Source: JBMNEH01 sp050948665 | Lineage (GTDB): Bacteria > Bacillota > Clostridia > Christensenellales > UMGS416 | Length of the DNA stretch: 64,000 nucleotides | NCBI GenBank assembly: GCA_050948665.1 | Contig: JBMNEH010000001.1 | Span: forward strand, 2,294,001 to 2,358,000 | Direction of reading: 5' to 3' | Shown here: one piece after another, positions 49,101 to 57,911 of the stretch | Position numbering within the stretch: the stretch's first letter is position 1 | How the letters are laid out: each line of letters opens with the position of its first letter | Notes under the pieces: model-generated | Told to the model about the DNA's origin: nothing | The model's input: only the letters and a program-made list of their open reading frames with translations | Databases searched by the model: none | Program-made: the position numbers and the translations under genes

Positions 49101-50651
49101 TCAGCGGAAATCCACCTCCACCTCGTTGCCGAGATCCACATACCAGGAGCATTTTTTATAGCCCATCATAGCATTCAGCGCTTCCGTCTCCGCCTGAAGG
49201 GAGATCAGCGTAATATTCAGGGTTTCCCCGTCCTCGGCGTTATAGGCGGCCTGCGCGTCCTTCACCAGCTGCTCCACCTTGGCATATTGATCCCGGACGT
49301 CCTTGCCGTACACATTGGGCAGGTAGGTGGGCGCCAATGTGGGAGAGGGGGTGGGGGTCAGCGTGGGGGTGGGGGTAAGGGTCAGCGTGGGGGTGGGCGA
49401 GGGCGTGGGGGTGGGCGAAGGCGTGGGCACCGGGGTGCGCAGCTCGCCGTCGGCGGCGATGGCCTTCCCCGCCGCGGTCAGCACCGACTGGGCGTTCTTC
49501 ACATATACGGGGTAGCGCATCTGTCCCCAAAGGAGGATCGCCGCCTCCCGGGTATAGTTCTTTTCCTGCGGCACGTCCAGACCGTACACTTCTTTAATGA
49601 TTTTCACCCGCTTGGCCTGATCAGTACAGACAAAGGTCCAGCCGAACACGTCCGTCGATCTGCCGCTCATGGAGAGCATATTGATATTCTCGCTGCGCAG
49701 GGAATAGGCGAAGACCGCCAGCGCCGCCGTCTGCTCAATGGTGGTGTTGGTTTCCAACTGCCCCTCAAAAGCCCTGTAATAAGCCGGGAGATTGACCAAC
49801 AGGTTCTTTTGCTGCATGGTTTCAAATATGGCTACAAGGATCTTCTTCTGCCGGTTGATCCGGTTCTGGTCGCCGGACTGCTCCACGTTTTTCCGCACAC
49901 GGATATAGTCGAGCACCGCCTGTCCGTCCATATGCTGGAGGCCTTTCTGATATTTCCGGCCCATCATGGTAAAAGCCACGTCCACGTCATATTCCACGCC
50001 GCCCATGGCGTTCACCAGGTCTTTCAGAACGGGCATGGTAACAAGATAGTAATAATCGACGGGGATGCCGCCAAGCATCCAGCTGGCCGCGGCGCAGCAC
50101 TCCTCCGGCCCGCCGACATTGTAGGAGGCGTTTATCTTATAGATGCCCTTCGCGCCCGGCATTTTTATGTATGTATCTCGGGGAATGGAGATCATATCCA
50201 CGGTATTCTCATTAAAATCGATCGCCAGCACCAACATCACGTCGGCATGGAAATCCTTCTTGCCCGACCAGGTCTCCCGCTCCGGAGCGTAGTCCACACC
50301 GATCAAAAGGACGTTGACGATACCATCCATTATAGAGGTGTCCGCTTCCGCCATCAGCTGCTCATAAGGCGTGAGGGTAGAGGTAGGCAACGCGCTGGAA
50401 AAAGGCAGCGGCGTTGCGCCGGGCGCCAATGTCTCGGCATTTTCCTGGATGGAGGATGGTCCCGGCGTACCCTCCAGCGTATCGGTAAAAAACCGACCGG
50501 GATCTTCCCGGAGCTGCCGGACCCAGTTTACGGCGAATGCGGCGCCCGCGCATATCCCGATCACCAGCACGCCGAGCACCGCCAAAAGGATGATCGTTTT
50601 TGTGCTCAGGCCGCTTCCGGTGACGGTATGCCGGTTTCTTTTTCTGACCAT
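49101..50651 (-). CDS. LytR-CpsA-Psr (LCP) cell-wall polymer ligase with Pro/Thr stalk
   Basis: A 516-residue membrane-anchored protein: basic N-terminus, membrane helix (about 20-42), a Pro/Thr linker, then the LCP domain (about 110-330) with LLIGVD, FHADVMLVLAID, MISIPRDTYI and the signature RVRKNVEQSGDQNRINRQKKI. LCP enzymes attach teichoic acids or capsular glycans to peptidoglycan. After it comes a Pro/Thr tract (VPTPSPTPTPSPTPTLTLTP, around residue 420) and a 70-residue C-terminal helical domain. ATG 50651 follows TAGGAGGA. The C-terminal stalk and extra domain are unusual for the family. Confidence 0.9.
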   Translation of the reverse strand: MVRKRNRHTVTGSGLSTKTIILLAVLGVLVIGICAGAAFAVNWVRQLREDPGRFFTDTLEGTPGPSSIQENAETLAPGATPLPFSSALPTSTLTPYEQLMAEADTSIMDGIVNVLLIGVDYAPERETWSGKKDFHADVMLVLAIDFNENTVDMISIPRDTYIKMPGAKGIYKINASYNVGGPEECCAAASWMLGGIPVDYYYLVTMPVLKDLVNAMGGVEYDVDVAFTMMGRKYQKGLQHMDGQAVLDYIRVRKNVEQSGDQNRINRQKKILVAIFETMQQKNLLVNLPAYYRAFEGQLETNTTIEQTAALAVFAYSLRSENINMLSMSGRSTDVFGWTFVCTDQAKRVKIIKEVYGLDVPQEKNYTREAAILLWGQMRYPVYVKNAQSVLTAAGKAIAADGELRTPVPTPSPTPTPSPTPTLTLTPTPTLTPTPSPTLAPTYLPNVYGKDVRDQYAKVEQLVKDAQAAYNAEDGETLNITLISLQAETEALNAMMGYKKCSWYVDLGNEVEVDFR

Positions 50652-50723
50652 TTGCGAATCCTCCTACGGGATTTAGACGATAAAAGCCGTGAATAATTCC
50701 GAAAACAAGGGATCAGGGGCAGT

Positions 50724-51455
50724 TTACAGGAGAAAGCCCCCGTCTACGGACAATATCTGCCCGGTGATAAAAGAAGCTTCGTTCCCTGCCAGAAATGCGA
50801 CGGCGGCCGCCACATCCTCCGGCGCGCCCAGCCGGCACAGGGGCGTCCGCTCCACCAGCGCCGCTTTGTCCTCCGGGGAAAAAGAGGCCATCATATCGGT
50901 GTCCACAACACCCGGGGCGATACAGTTCACCCGGATACCGGAGGGACCGACCTCCCTGGCCAAGGCCTGGGTGAAGCCGTGAAGGGCCGCCTTGGAAGCG
51001 GAATACGCCGCCTCACAGGAGGCGCCCAACACCCCCCACATGGAAGAAATGAATACTATGCACCCCGACCCGGCGGAAAGCATCCCCGGCAGCACGCCCC
51101 GCGCGCACAGAAAGGCCGACCGTGTGTTTACGGCAAAAAGCCGATCCCAATCCTCGGGAGAGGTGTCCTGCACCAGTCCCCAGAAAGAAACGCCGGCACC
51201 GTACACCAGCAGGGAAGGCTGCCCCTGCTCCCGGCGCACGGTTTCCAGCAGGGAGGAGACGGATCCCGGGTCCGCCAAGTCCCCGGCATACGCCCGGGCG
51301 CAGCAACCCGCCGCCCGCAATTCCGCCGCCAAAGCCTCCGCCTCGGAGAAACGGGAGTTGCCCTGAAGCGCCGTCCGCCAGCCATCCGCCGCCAGCCGCC
51401 GGGCGATCGCTCTGCCGATACCGCCGGAGGCGCCTGTAACCAAAGCCAGTCCCAT
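50724..51455 (-). CDS. FabG-like short-chain dehydrogenase/reductase
   Basis: A 243-residue classical SDR close to 3-oxoacyl-ACP reductase. The cofactor loop is VTGASGGIGRAIA, and the catalytic residues lie in VFISSMWG and YSASKAALHGF, with SGIRVNCIAPGVVDTDM after. Other FabG-like reductases are possible, since it is not in a fab cluster. Start ATG 51455 follows GGGAGGGG; the longer frame would begin upstream of the predicted start site. It is single and divergent from tyrS. Confidence 0.9.
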   Translation of the reverse strand: MGLALVTGASGGIGRAIARRLAADGWRTALQGNSRFSEAEALAAELRAAGCCARAYAGDLADPGSVSSLLETVRREQGQPSLLVYGAGVSFWGLVQDTSPEDWDRLFAVNTRSAFLCARGVLPGMLSAGSGCIVFISSMWGVLGASCEAAYSASKAALHGFTQALAREVGPSGIRVNCIAPGVVDTDMMASFSPEDKAALVERTPLCRLGAPEDVAAAVAFLAGNEASFITGQILSVDGGFLL

Positions 51456-51478
51456 ACAGTACCCCTCCCGCCAGCTGA

Positions 51479-51507
51479 AGCATAGCATGACAGACGTTAT
51501 CTGTCAA
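51479..51507 (-). promoter_or_regulatory. Promoter of the FabG-like gene
   Basis: TTGACA-17-TATGCT on the minus strand, with the operator-like repeat at 51488-51506 lying in it. Confidence 0.75.
51488..51506. promoter_or_regulatory. Inverted repeat TGACAGA-cgtta-TCTGTCA overlapping the FabG-like promoter
   Basis: Perfect 7-bp arms with a 5-base spacer cover the -35 box and most of the spacer, the expected position of a repressor site. Confidence 0.65.
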
Positions 51508-51557
51508 TTCCGGCGCCCCCTTCCGCCGTATCGGAACGAAAAGAAAGAGACCCGGAA

Positions 51558-51587
51558 TTGACAGAATTTCCCAAAGGGGAGTATAAT
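51558..51587 (+). promoter_or_regulatory. Promoter of tyrS
   Basis: TTGACA-18-TATAAT. The leader is only about 45 bases, too short for a T-box. Confidence 0.88.
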
Positions 51588-51636
51588 AGAGCGAAGTTCC
51601 CCGGTCAGCCGGGAAAACCCCGAAAGGATGAATGGC

Positions 51637-52866
51637 ATGGCGAATGTTTTGGATACCCTGCGCGAGAGAGGCTTTTTGCAGCAAATCACCTTTGAGGAGG
51701 ACCTGTACAAGCTGTTGGACCGGGAGAAGGTCACCTTTTATGTGGGATTTGACCCTACGGCGGACAGCCTTCATATCGGTCATTATATCCCCCTGATGGC
51801 GATGGCCCATATGCAGCAGGCCGGACACCGCCCCATCGCGCTGGTGGGCGGCGGTACCGCCATGGTAGGGGACCCCTCCGGACGCACTGATATGCGCACA
51901 ATGCTGACACCCGCGCAGCTGGAATACAACAAGGCCTGCATCAAGGAGCAGATCGGCCGCTTTCTGGACTTTTCCGAAGGGAAGGCCATCATGGTGGATA
52001 ACGCGGATTGGCTGCTGGAGCTGCGATATGTTCCCTTCCTCCGAGAAATCGGCGTGCATTTCTCCGTGAACCGCATGCTGACCGCCGAGTGCTACAAAAA
52101 CCGGATGGAAAAGGGCCTTTCCTTCCTGGAATTTAACTATATGCTGATGCAGGGGTACGATTTCCTGGAGCTGTGGCGCCGGTACGGCTGTATACTGCAA
52201 ATGGGCGGTGACGACCAGTGGAGCAATATACTGGCCGGGGCGGACCTGATCCGCCGCAAGGAACAAAAGCCCGCTTATGCCTGCACCTTCTCCCTGCTGC
52301 TGGACAGCCAGGGCAGGAAAATGGGGAAGACCATGGGCGGCGCGCTGTTCCTGGACGCCGAGAAAGTATCCCCCTACGATTTCTACCAGTACTGGCGGAA
52401 TGTGGACGATGCCGATGTGCGGCGCTGCCTGAGCCTGTTAACTTTCCTGCCGATGACGGAAATAGAGGCGCTGACCGCCCATGCCGATCAGCGGATAAAC
52501 CGCGCCAAGGAGGTGCTCGCCTGGGAGATCACCCGCCTCATCCACGGCAGGGAGGAGGCCGACAAGGCGCAGGCGGCCGCCCGAGCCCTGTTCGCCGGCG
52601 GCAGCAACATCGACGCGGTCCCCACCGCCGCGCTGTCCGGCGAGAAGCTGACCGCGGGCATCCGGGTGACGGAGCTGCTGGTAGCGGGGGGGCTGACCAA
52701 GTCCCTGGGAGAAGGACGGCGGCTAATCAGCCAGGGCGCGGTCTCCCTCAACGAGGAGAAGGTCACCGATCCGGAAATGGTGGCCACCGCCGCCCATGTG
52801 GGCGAGAACGGCATCCTCCTCAGGAAGGGCAAAAAAGGCTATTTCCGCTTCATACCGGAAGAATGA
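51637..52866 (+). CDS. tyrS: Tyrosyl-tRNA synthetase
   Basis: A 409-residue class I synthetase: HIGH motif at residues 46-49, the KMSKS-equivalent GRKMGKTMGG, tyrosine-binding QMGGDDQWSNI and a C-terminal S4 RNA-binding domain (about 345-409). ATG 51637 has AAAGGA at suitable spacing; an ATG three codons upstream directly abuts it. The stop overlaps the next ATG. Confidence 0.97.
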   Translation: MANVLDTLRERGFLQQITFEEDLYKLLDREKVTFYVGFDPTADSLHIGHYIPLMAMAHMQQAGHRPIALVGGGTAMVGDPSGRTDMRTMLTPAQLEYNKACIKEQIGRFLDFSEGKAIMVDNADWLLELRYVPFLREIGVHFSVNRMLTAECYKNRMEKGLSFLEFNYMLMQGYDFLELWRRYGCILQMGGDDQWSNILAGADLIRRKEQKPAYACTFSLLLDSQGRKMGKTMGGALFLDAEKVSPYDFYQYWRNVDDADVRRCLSLLTFLPMTEIEALTAHADQRINRAKEVLAWEITRLIHGREEADKAQAAARALFAGGSNIDAVPTAALSGEKLTAGIRVTELLVAGGLTKSLGEGRRLISQGAVSLNEEKVTDPEMVATAAHVGENGILLRKGKKGYFRFIPEE

Positions 52867-53495
52867 AAAAGCCTCTTTCCTACCGTTCCCTGGCAAGGGA
52901 GGGGCGCAGCGACATTACGGTGATGAAATCCCGTTTCCTGGGCTACGCCGCGCCCACGCTGACGGTGGAGGAAGCACATGCCTTCCTGGCATCGGTAGAG
53001 CAGCGGCATCCCGACGCCTCCGCGCTGCTATACGGCTATGTCTGCGGCCTGTCCGGACAATACCAGAAATTTGAGGACAGCCATGAGCCCTCCGGAGGGC
53101 TAGCCATACTGGAGGCCGTCAAGAGGCCGGGCTTGATCGGGGTAACGGCGGCGGTGGCGCGTTACTGGGGGGGCGTTAAGCTGGGCGCTTCCAACCTGGG
53201 CCGTACCTTCGGACGGGCAGCCATCGAAGCGATACAGGACGGGCAGCCCTGCCTGTTCCATCCGAGCCTCCGGGTACGGTTGACGGCGGACTACGGGGAC
53301 ACCGGAAGGCTGGATCATTACCTGAGCAATTCTCCCCATTTGCGTGAAAACACCGTATACGGAGAGCGGGTGGAAATCACCCTCCTTCTCCGAAAGGACA
53401 GAATGGAGGAGCTGGAGGCAGCCCTTCGGGACATCACCCGGGGAAGCGGAGGGCTGCAGACGATAGAGGCGCTGTACGCTCCCTGGCCGGAATAG
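52863..53495 (+). CDS. YigZ/IMPACT-family protein
   Basis: A 210-residue protein with the UPF0029 N-terminal domain: SDITVMKSRFLGYAAP, YGYVCG, EPSGGLAILEAVK and the end of the signature VARYWGGVKLGASNLGRTFG. A C-terminal DUF1949-like domain (about 140-210) follows. Relatives interact with ribosomes or act as elongation regulators; function in bacteria is not settled. It overlaps tyrS by 4 bases (ATGA). Confidence 0.93.
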   Translation: MKKPLSYRSLAREGRSDITVMKSRFLGYAAPTLTVEEAHAFLASVEQRHPDASALLYGYVCGLSGQYQKFEDSHEPSGGLAILEAVKRPGLIGVTAAVARYWGGVKLGASNLGRTFGRAAIEAIQDGQPCLFHPSLRVRLTADYGDTGRLDHYLSNSPHLRENTVYGERVEITLLLRKDRMEELEAALRDITRGSGGLQTIEALYAPWPE

Positions 53496-53535
53496 CGTCA
53501 TCATGTCTTGGCCGATGGCCGGAAAGGATCATAGA

Positions 53536-54600
53536 ATGGACGGTTTAACATTTGTACCCGCAAAGCACCTGAAAGAGAAGTATACCGACGCCAACAAAAT
53601 CGGTTTCGGCAGGATCTTCACCGACTACATGTTCACCATGCGCTATTTCGACGGCGCCTGGCAGGACGCCAGGATCGAGCCCTACGGGGATTTCGCGCTG
53701 GACCCCGCCTGTATGGTGTTCCATTACGGTCAGGCTATTTTTGAGGGGATGAAAGCCTACCCCGCTGCCGACGGCAGCGTCAATCTGTTCCGGGCAAAGG
53801 ACAATTTCGCCCGCATGAATTCCTCCGCCCGGCGGATGCGGATCCCCGAAATCGACGAGGGTTTCGTATTGAAAGCCCTGGAGGAGCTGATCCGGGTGGA
53901 AAAGGACTGGATCCCCACGGCGCCCGACACCTCGCTGTATATCCGCCCCACCATCATCGCCACCGACGCCCATTTGGGCGTGAAGGCCTCCTCAAGCTAT
54001 CTGTTCTATATCATACTTTCCCCTGTCGGCCCCTATTACGCCGGCGGGCTGGATCCGGTAAAAATTTATGTGGAGGACGAGTACGTACGGGCGGTCAAGG
54101 GCGGCACGGGCTTCACCAAGGCGGCCTGCAACTACGCTACCTCGCTGCTGGCCGGAGAACTGGCAAAGGACAAGGGCTATACCCAGGTATTGTGGCTGGA
54201 CGGCGTGCACCGCAAGTACATCGAGGAAGTGGGCGCGATGAACATCTTCTTCCGTTTCAATGACGCGGTGGTCACCCCGATGCTCCAGGGCTCCATACTC
54301 CCGGGGATCACCCGGGATTCCGTGCTGCGGCTGCTGCGGAAGGAGGGCGTCAAGGCGGAGGAACGGCTGATTTCCGCCGAGGAGGTTTTCGACCGGGCGG
54401 ATAGGGGCGAACTGCTGGAGGTCTTCGGCTCCGGCACCGCCGCCGTGATCTCCCCGGTGGGCGTGCTCCGCTGGGAGGACAGGATCATTACGATCAACGG
54501 CAATAAAACCGGCGAACTGTCCCAGCACCTGTACGATGAGCTGACCGGCATCCAATTCAGCCGCCGGCCCGACCCCTTCGGCTGGGTGACGAAAATCTGA
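53536..54600 (+). CDS. ilvE: Branched-chain amino acid aminotransferase
   Basis: A 354-residue class IV PLP enzyme of the eukaryote-like BCAT subgroup. It has FHYGQAIFEGMKAY, the PLP lysine region RAVKGGTGFTKAACNYA, the DGVHRKYIEEVGAMNIFF strand and the phosphate-binding SGTAAVISPVG. It transaminates Leu, Ile and Val with 2-oxoglutarate. The ATG at 53536 is preferred over 53503. It ends in a strong terminator. Confidence 0.95.
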   Translation: MDGLTFVPAKHLKEKYTDANKIGFGRIFTDYMFTMRYFDGAWQDARIEPYGDFALDPACMVFHYGQAIFEGMKAYPAADGSVNLFRAKDNFARMNSSARRMRIPEIDEGFVLKALEELIRVEKDWIPTAPDTSLYIRPTIIATDAHLGVKASSSYLFYIILSPVGPYYAGGLDPVKIYVEDEYVRAVKGGTGFTKAACNYATSLLAGELAKDKGYTQVLWLDGVHRKYIEEVGAMNIFFRFNDAVVTPMLQGSILPGITRDSVLRLLRKEGVKAEERLISAEEVFDRADRGELLEVFGSGTAAVISPVGVLRWEDRIITINGNKTGELSQHLYDELTGIQFSRRPDPFGWVTKI

Positions 54601-54615
54601 CAGACACCCCAGGAT

Positions 54616-54644
54616 CCCCCCCGGCATATGCCGGGGTTTTTTTT
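54616..54644 (+). terminator. Rho-independent terminator after ilvE
   Basis: CCCCGGCAT/ATGCCGGGG hairpin followed by eight T. Confidence 0.92.
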
Positions 54645-54781
54645 GCCTTGCTGCCGTTTAAAAATCCTTTGAACAAAAAGACGGCTGAGCCGCGGCGGCG
54701 CGGCTATACGCGCCCCTTCTTCCCGTCTCTGTGAAACAGCCGCGGGAGGGCTTCCGACATTCCCCGCCTTTGACGGATCTG

Positions 54782-54810
54782 TTGTTTTCATTTCGCCGCC
54801 GTGGTATACT
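54782..54810 (+). promoter_or_regulatory. Promoter of the cobalamin-regulated transporter operon
   Basis: TTGTTT-17-TATACT, starting the transcript just before the riboswitch. Confidence 0.7.
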
Positions 54811-54823
54811 GGATCCGGCCCAA

Positions 54824-54990
54824 AGAGGCGTGCCGGGTGTCTGCGGAAGCGCAGGTGAAAAGGGAAAACGGTGGAAATCCGTTACAGCCCCCGCTACTGT
54901 GAGATAGGACAATGCGCCATATGCCACCTGAAAGGGGAAGGCGGCGCGGAGGATGAGCATCAAGTCAGGAGACCTGCCCGGAAACGTTTT
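54824..54990 (+). ncRNA. Cobalamin riboswitch
   Basis: The aptamer is recognisable from GGTGAAAAGGGAA (54854-54866), GGTGGAAATCCGTTACAGCC, CCCGCTACTGTGA (54890-54902) and the B12 box AGTCAGGAGACCTGCC (54963-54978). This combination is specific for B12-sensing riboswitches. A terminator follows at 55041-55074, so high cobalamin would stop transcription of the transporter. Edges are approximate. Confidence 0.95.
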
Positions 54991-55040
54991 CACCGTCCTT
55001 TCGGAGGGAGAGGAAGGGGGAAGCTGTCGCGGCTTCCTTT

Positions 55041-55074
55041 GTCGTGCCCTCCCGGACGGAGGGTACGACTTTTT
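55041..55074 (+). terminator. Riboswitch expression-platform terminator
   Basis: GTCGTGCCCTCC/GGAGGGTACGAC (12 bp, one G-T pair, 5-base loop) followed by five T, between aptamer and the transporter ribosome-binding site. A second hairpin (GGAAGC/GCTTCC, 55019-55037) may contribute to the alternative fold. Confidence 0.88.
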
Positions 55075-55111
55075 GTATCCCGTGCGGAGGGCGCGGGAGG
55101 AAAGGAAAAAA

Positions 55112-56023
55112 ATGAAAAGAACCCTGACATTCCTGGCGGCGCTGCTGCTGGTACTGGGACTGGCGGCCTGCAAGCAGGCCGTCATCCCCCCCGCCGAGGC
55201 GCCGGAGGCCGCCGGGATCACCGTGACTGACCATATGGGACGTACCGTTGCCCTGACTGCCCCGGCGGAGAAAATAGTCTCGCTCACCCCTGCCAACACC
55301 GAGATCCTGTACGCGCTGGGCGCGGGAGACAGGCTGGTGGGACGGGATTCCTACTCCCTTTACCCCGAAGAGGCTGCCGACCTGCCGGTGGTAGGCGATT
55401 ATACCGGGCCGAATGTGGAGGCTGTCATCGCCCTGGAGCCGGACCTGGTGCTGGTAAGCAATTATCTCCCGGAGGAAACCGTTGCGCAATTGGAGGATGC
55501 CGGCATTGCCGTTGCGGGGATCGAAGCCACCCTGTATGAGGATATCCCCGCTTCCATCGAGATGGTCGCCGCATTGACCGGCGCCGACGCCAAGCCGGTG
55601 CTGGATGCCATAGCGGCGGCGGAGCAGGGGGTGGCCGAACGGGCAGCCGGAGCCGCGCAGCCTACGGTTTATTATGTCATGTCCTTCGGAGATTACGGCA
55701 ACTGGACCGGCGGCAAGCTGTCCTTTATCAATACGATGATCCGCAAGGCCGGCGGCGTCCCCGTCACCGACACAGTGGAAAGCGAATCCGCCTGGTTCGA
55801 ATACAGCCTGGAGCAACTGGTGGCCGCTGACCCGGACATCCTCCTTTTTGATTCCTACGCGGGCGACCCCGCGGCATTGGCGGAAGCCGAGGGGTATAAG
55901 GAGCTTTCCGCGGTCAAAGAGGGGAGAGTCTACATCGTGGACGCGGATATCATTTCCCGGCCCGGTCCCCGGATCGCCCAGGCGCTGACAACCATCGCGG
56001 ACCTGCTGCACCCGAAAACATAA
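55112..56023 (+). CDS. Cobalamin (or corrinoid/iron chelate) ABC transporter binding lipoprotein
   Basis: A 303-residue lipoprotein: MKRTLTFLAALLLVLGLAAC with lipobox LAAC (Cys 20), then a class III binding-protein fold (VTDHMGRTVALTAPAEKIVSL at the start, LEPDLVLVS, DPDILLFDSY). The cobalamin riboswitch upstream makes a BtuF role likely rather than siderophore uptake. ATG 55112 follows GGAGGAAAGG. Permease follows after 1 base. Confidence 0.9.
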   Translation: MKRTLTFLAALLLVLGLAACKQAVIPPAEAPEAAGITVTDHMGRTVALTAPAEKIVSLTPANTEILYALGAGDRLVGRDSYSLYPEEAADLPVVGDYTGPNVEAVIALEPDLVLVSNYLPEETVAQLEDAGIAVAGIEATLYEDIPASIEMVAALTGADAKPVLDAIAAAEQGVAERAAGAAQPTVYYVMSFGDYGNWTGGKLSFINTMIRKAGGVPVTDTVESESAWFEYSLEQLVAADPDILLFDSYAGDPAALAEAEGYKELSAVKEGRVYIVDADIISRPGPRIAQALTTIADLLHPKT

Positions 56024-56024
56024 T

Positions 56025-57044
56025 ATGAAGCGGGAAACGCGAAAACGCCTTTCCCCGGGCTGGGGCTTCGGCATACTGGCGGTACTGCTGTCCGGCATCG
56101 CGCTTTTCTCTCTGCTTTGCGGCACCGGCATCTCTTTGTCGGACAGTTGGAACGCCCTATGGTCTCCCGAAGCAAACACCGCCCGGATCATACTCTGGAA
56201 GATCCGCCTGCCCCGCATACTGCTCTCCATCATGACGGGGGCGATACTCGGCATAAGCGGCGGGCTGATGCAGGGGGTTTTTCAAAACCCCCTGGCGGAT
56301 CCCCATATACTCGGGGTGTCCTCCGGCGCCAGCTTCGGCGCCGCCTGCGCCATGATACTCGGCCTGCAGGTATCTTTTATCGGCAACGGCGGCGTAACCA
56401 TATGCGCTTTTCTCGGCGGATTCTTGAACATTGTGCTGGTCATGCTGTTCGGCAGCCGCAGGGGACGCACCCATATCACCACCCAACTGCTGGCAGGCGT
56501 GATGACCGGCACCTTTTTCTCCTCGCTGACCACGCTGCTGATGCGGATAAATCACAGCAAAATGGAGGCGATCGCCCTCTGGACGATGGGCAGCTTCTCC
56601 ACCGCGGGCTGCAGCCACTGTATGTGGGTGGCTCCATTCCTGGTGCTGCTGCTGCTGGGGGGTCTGCTGCTGTCCCGGGATATGAACATACTCAGCCAGG
56701 GGGAGGAGGCGGCATTGCTGCTGGGGGTGCCGGTAAACCTTGTGCGGAATTCCGCCGTGCTGCTGGCAACCCTCGCCACCTCAGCCGCGGTGGCATTTAC
56801 CGGGGTCATAGGAGGCGTGGGATTGATGATCCCTCACGCGCTCCGGGCGCTGTTCGGCCCCGACCACCGAAAGCTGGTGCCCCTTTCCGCCCTGGGCGGC
56901 GGTGTGTTTTTGCTGCTGATGGATACCCTCGCGCGTACCCTGGCCTCCCCCCTGGAGCTGCCGGTAGGCGTGCTGACGGCCCTTTGCGGCGGCCCCTTCT
57001 TCCTGTATATACTCCGGCGAAGGAAAAGGGAGGACAGCCAATGA
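56025..57044 (+). CDS. Cobalamin-type ABC transporter permease (BtuC/FecCD family)
   Basis: A 339-residue membrane protein with about 10 hydrophobic helices and the family motif LPRILLSIMTGAILGISGGL (about 64-83). Further conserved pieces are ILGVSSGASFGA and FTGVIGGVGLMIPHALR. It forms a homodimeric channel with the ATPase encoded next, overlapping it by 4 bases. Confidence 0.95.
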   Translation: MKRETRKRLSPGWGFGILAVLLSGIALFSLLCGTGISLSDSWNALWSPEANTARIILWKIRLPRILLSIMTGAILGISGGLMQGVFQNPLADPHILGVSSGASFGAACAMILGLQVSFIGNGGVTICAFLGGFLNIVLVMLFGSRRGRTHITTQLLAGVMTGTFFSSLTTLLMRINHSKMEAIALWTMGSFSTAGCSHCMWVAPFLVLLLLGGLLLSRDMNILSQGEEAALLLGVPVNLVRNSAVLLATLATSAAVAFTGVIGGVGLMIPHALRALFGPDHRKLVPLSALGGGVFLLLMDTLARTLASPLELPVGVLTALCGGPFFLYILRRRKREDSQ

Positions 57045-57811
57045 TCTCACTGGAGAAAGTGTCATTCGCCTTTGGCGACAGGACCGTGCTGCGGGATATC
57101 TCCTTTCGGGCGGGGGCGGGAGAGTGCCTGGTGGTGCTGGGTCCGAACGGCTCGGGAAAAACCACGCTGATACGGCTGCTTGCCGGCGTTCTTTTCCCTC
57201 TTGCAGGGAAAGTGCTGCTGGAGGGAAGGCCGGTTTCCCGCCTGCCGGCGCGGGAAAGGGCAAGACGCATCAGCTGGATACCCCAGAGCCCCCGGGCGGA
57301 GCTGGATTTCACCGTGCTTGAGACGGTGCTGATGGGGCGGCACCCCTATCACAGCCTCTTCGGCGGCGATAGCCTGCGGGACAGGGAGGCGGCGCGGCAG
57401 GCGCTGGCGGAGATGGGGGTGGAAGCGCTGGCGGAACAGCCGGTGACCCAATGCTCCGGAGGAGAGCTGCAGCGGGTCATGGCTGCCCGGATGCTGACCC
57501 AGGAGGCGCCCATCATGCTGCTGGACGAACCGGTATCCAACCTGGACATTCGCAACCAGGCGGACACGCTGTCCGCTGTCCGCCGGAGGACGGATGCCGG
57601 AAAGACGGCCGTCTGCGTGCTTCATGACCTGAACCTTGCCGCCCACTATGCCACCCGCATATTGCTGCTTTGCCGGGGAGAAACCGTCGCTGACGGCCGC
57701 CCGGAGAGTGTTCTGGAGCCCGGACTGCTCAGCCGGGTCTACGACATTCCCATACGGAAAGCCGACGACGCCCAGCCCCTGTTCGTACCGGATTACGGAA
57801 GCGCGCGATAA
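57041..57811 (+). CDS. Cobalamin-type ABC transporter ATP-binding protein
   Basis: A 256-residue ATPase: Walker A GPNGSGKT (34-41), signature CSGGELQRV, Walker B IMLLDEPVSNLD, H-loop VCVLHDLNLA. It powers the BtuCD/FecCD importer. The ATG overlaps the permease stop. No cobalamin biosynthesis genes adjoin. Confidence 0.95.
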   Translation: MISLEKVSFAFGDRTVLRDISFRAGAGECLVVLGPNGSGKTTLIRLLAGVLFPLAGKVLLEGRPVSRLPARERARRISWIPQSPRAELDFTVLETVLMGRHPYHSLFGGDSLRDREAARQALAEMGVEALAEQPVTQCSGGELQRVMAARMLTQEAPIMLLDEPVSNLDIRNQADTLSAVRRRTDAGKTAVCVLHDLNLAAHYATRILLLCRGETVADGRPESVLEPGLLSRVYDIPIRKADDAQPLFVPDYGSAR

Positions 57812-57839
57812 ACCGCTTTTCCGTTCATGGCAAAGCGTA

Positions 57840-57867
57840 AATATCCCCCATGTTGCCGGGGGATATT
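57840..57867 (+). other. Hairpin after transporter operon
   Basis: AATATCCCCC/GGGGGATATT, 10-bp perfect stem with an 8-base loop. Only a mixed GTGTTCT follows, so termination is doubtful. A TATAAT (57874-57879), possible -10 of the next gene, lies just beyond. Confidence 0.55.
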
Positions 57868-57911
57868 GTGTTCTATAATGAGGAAACGGCGAACAGTTTA
57901 GGGAGGCAGAC

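Noticed and set aside
51588..51636. Possible T-box before tyrS (also considered before alaS)
   Set aside because: Both leaders are under 50 bases from well-placed promoters, too short for a T-box; no T-box sequence is present.
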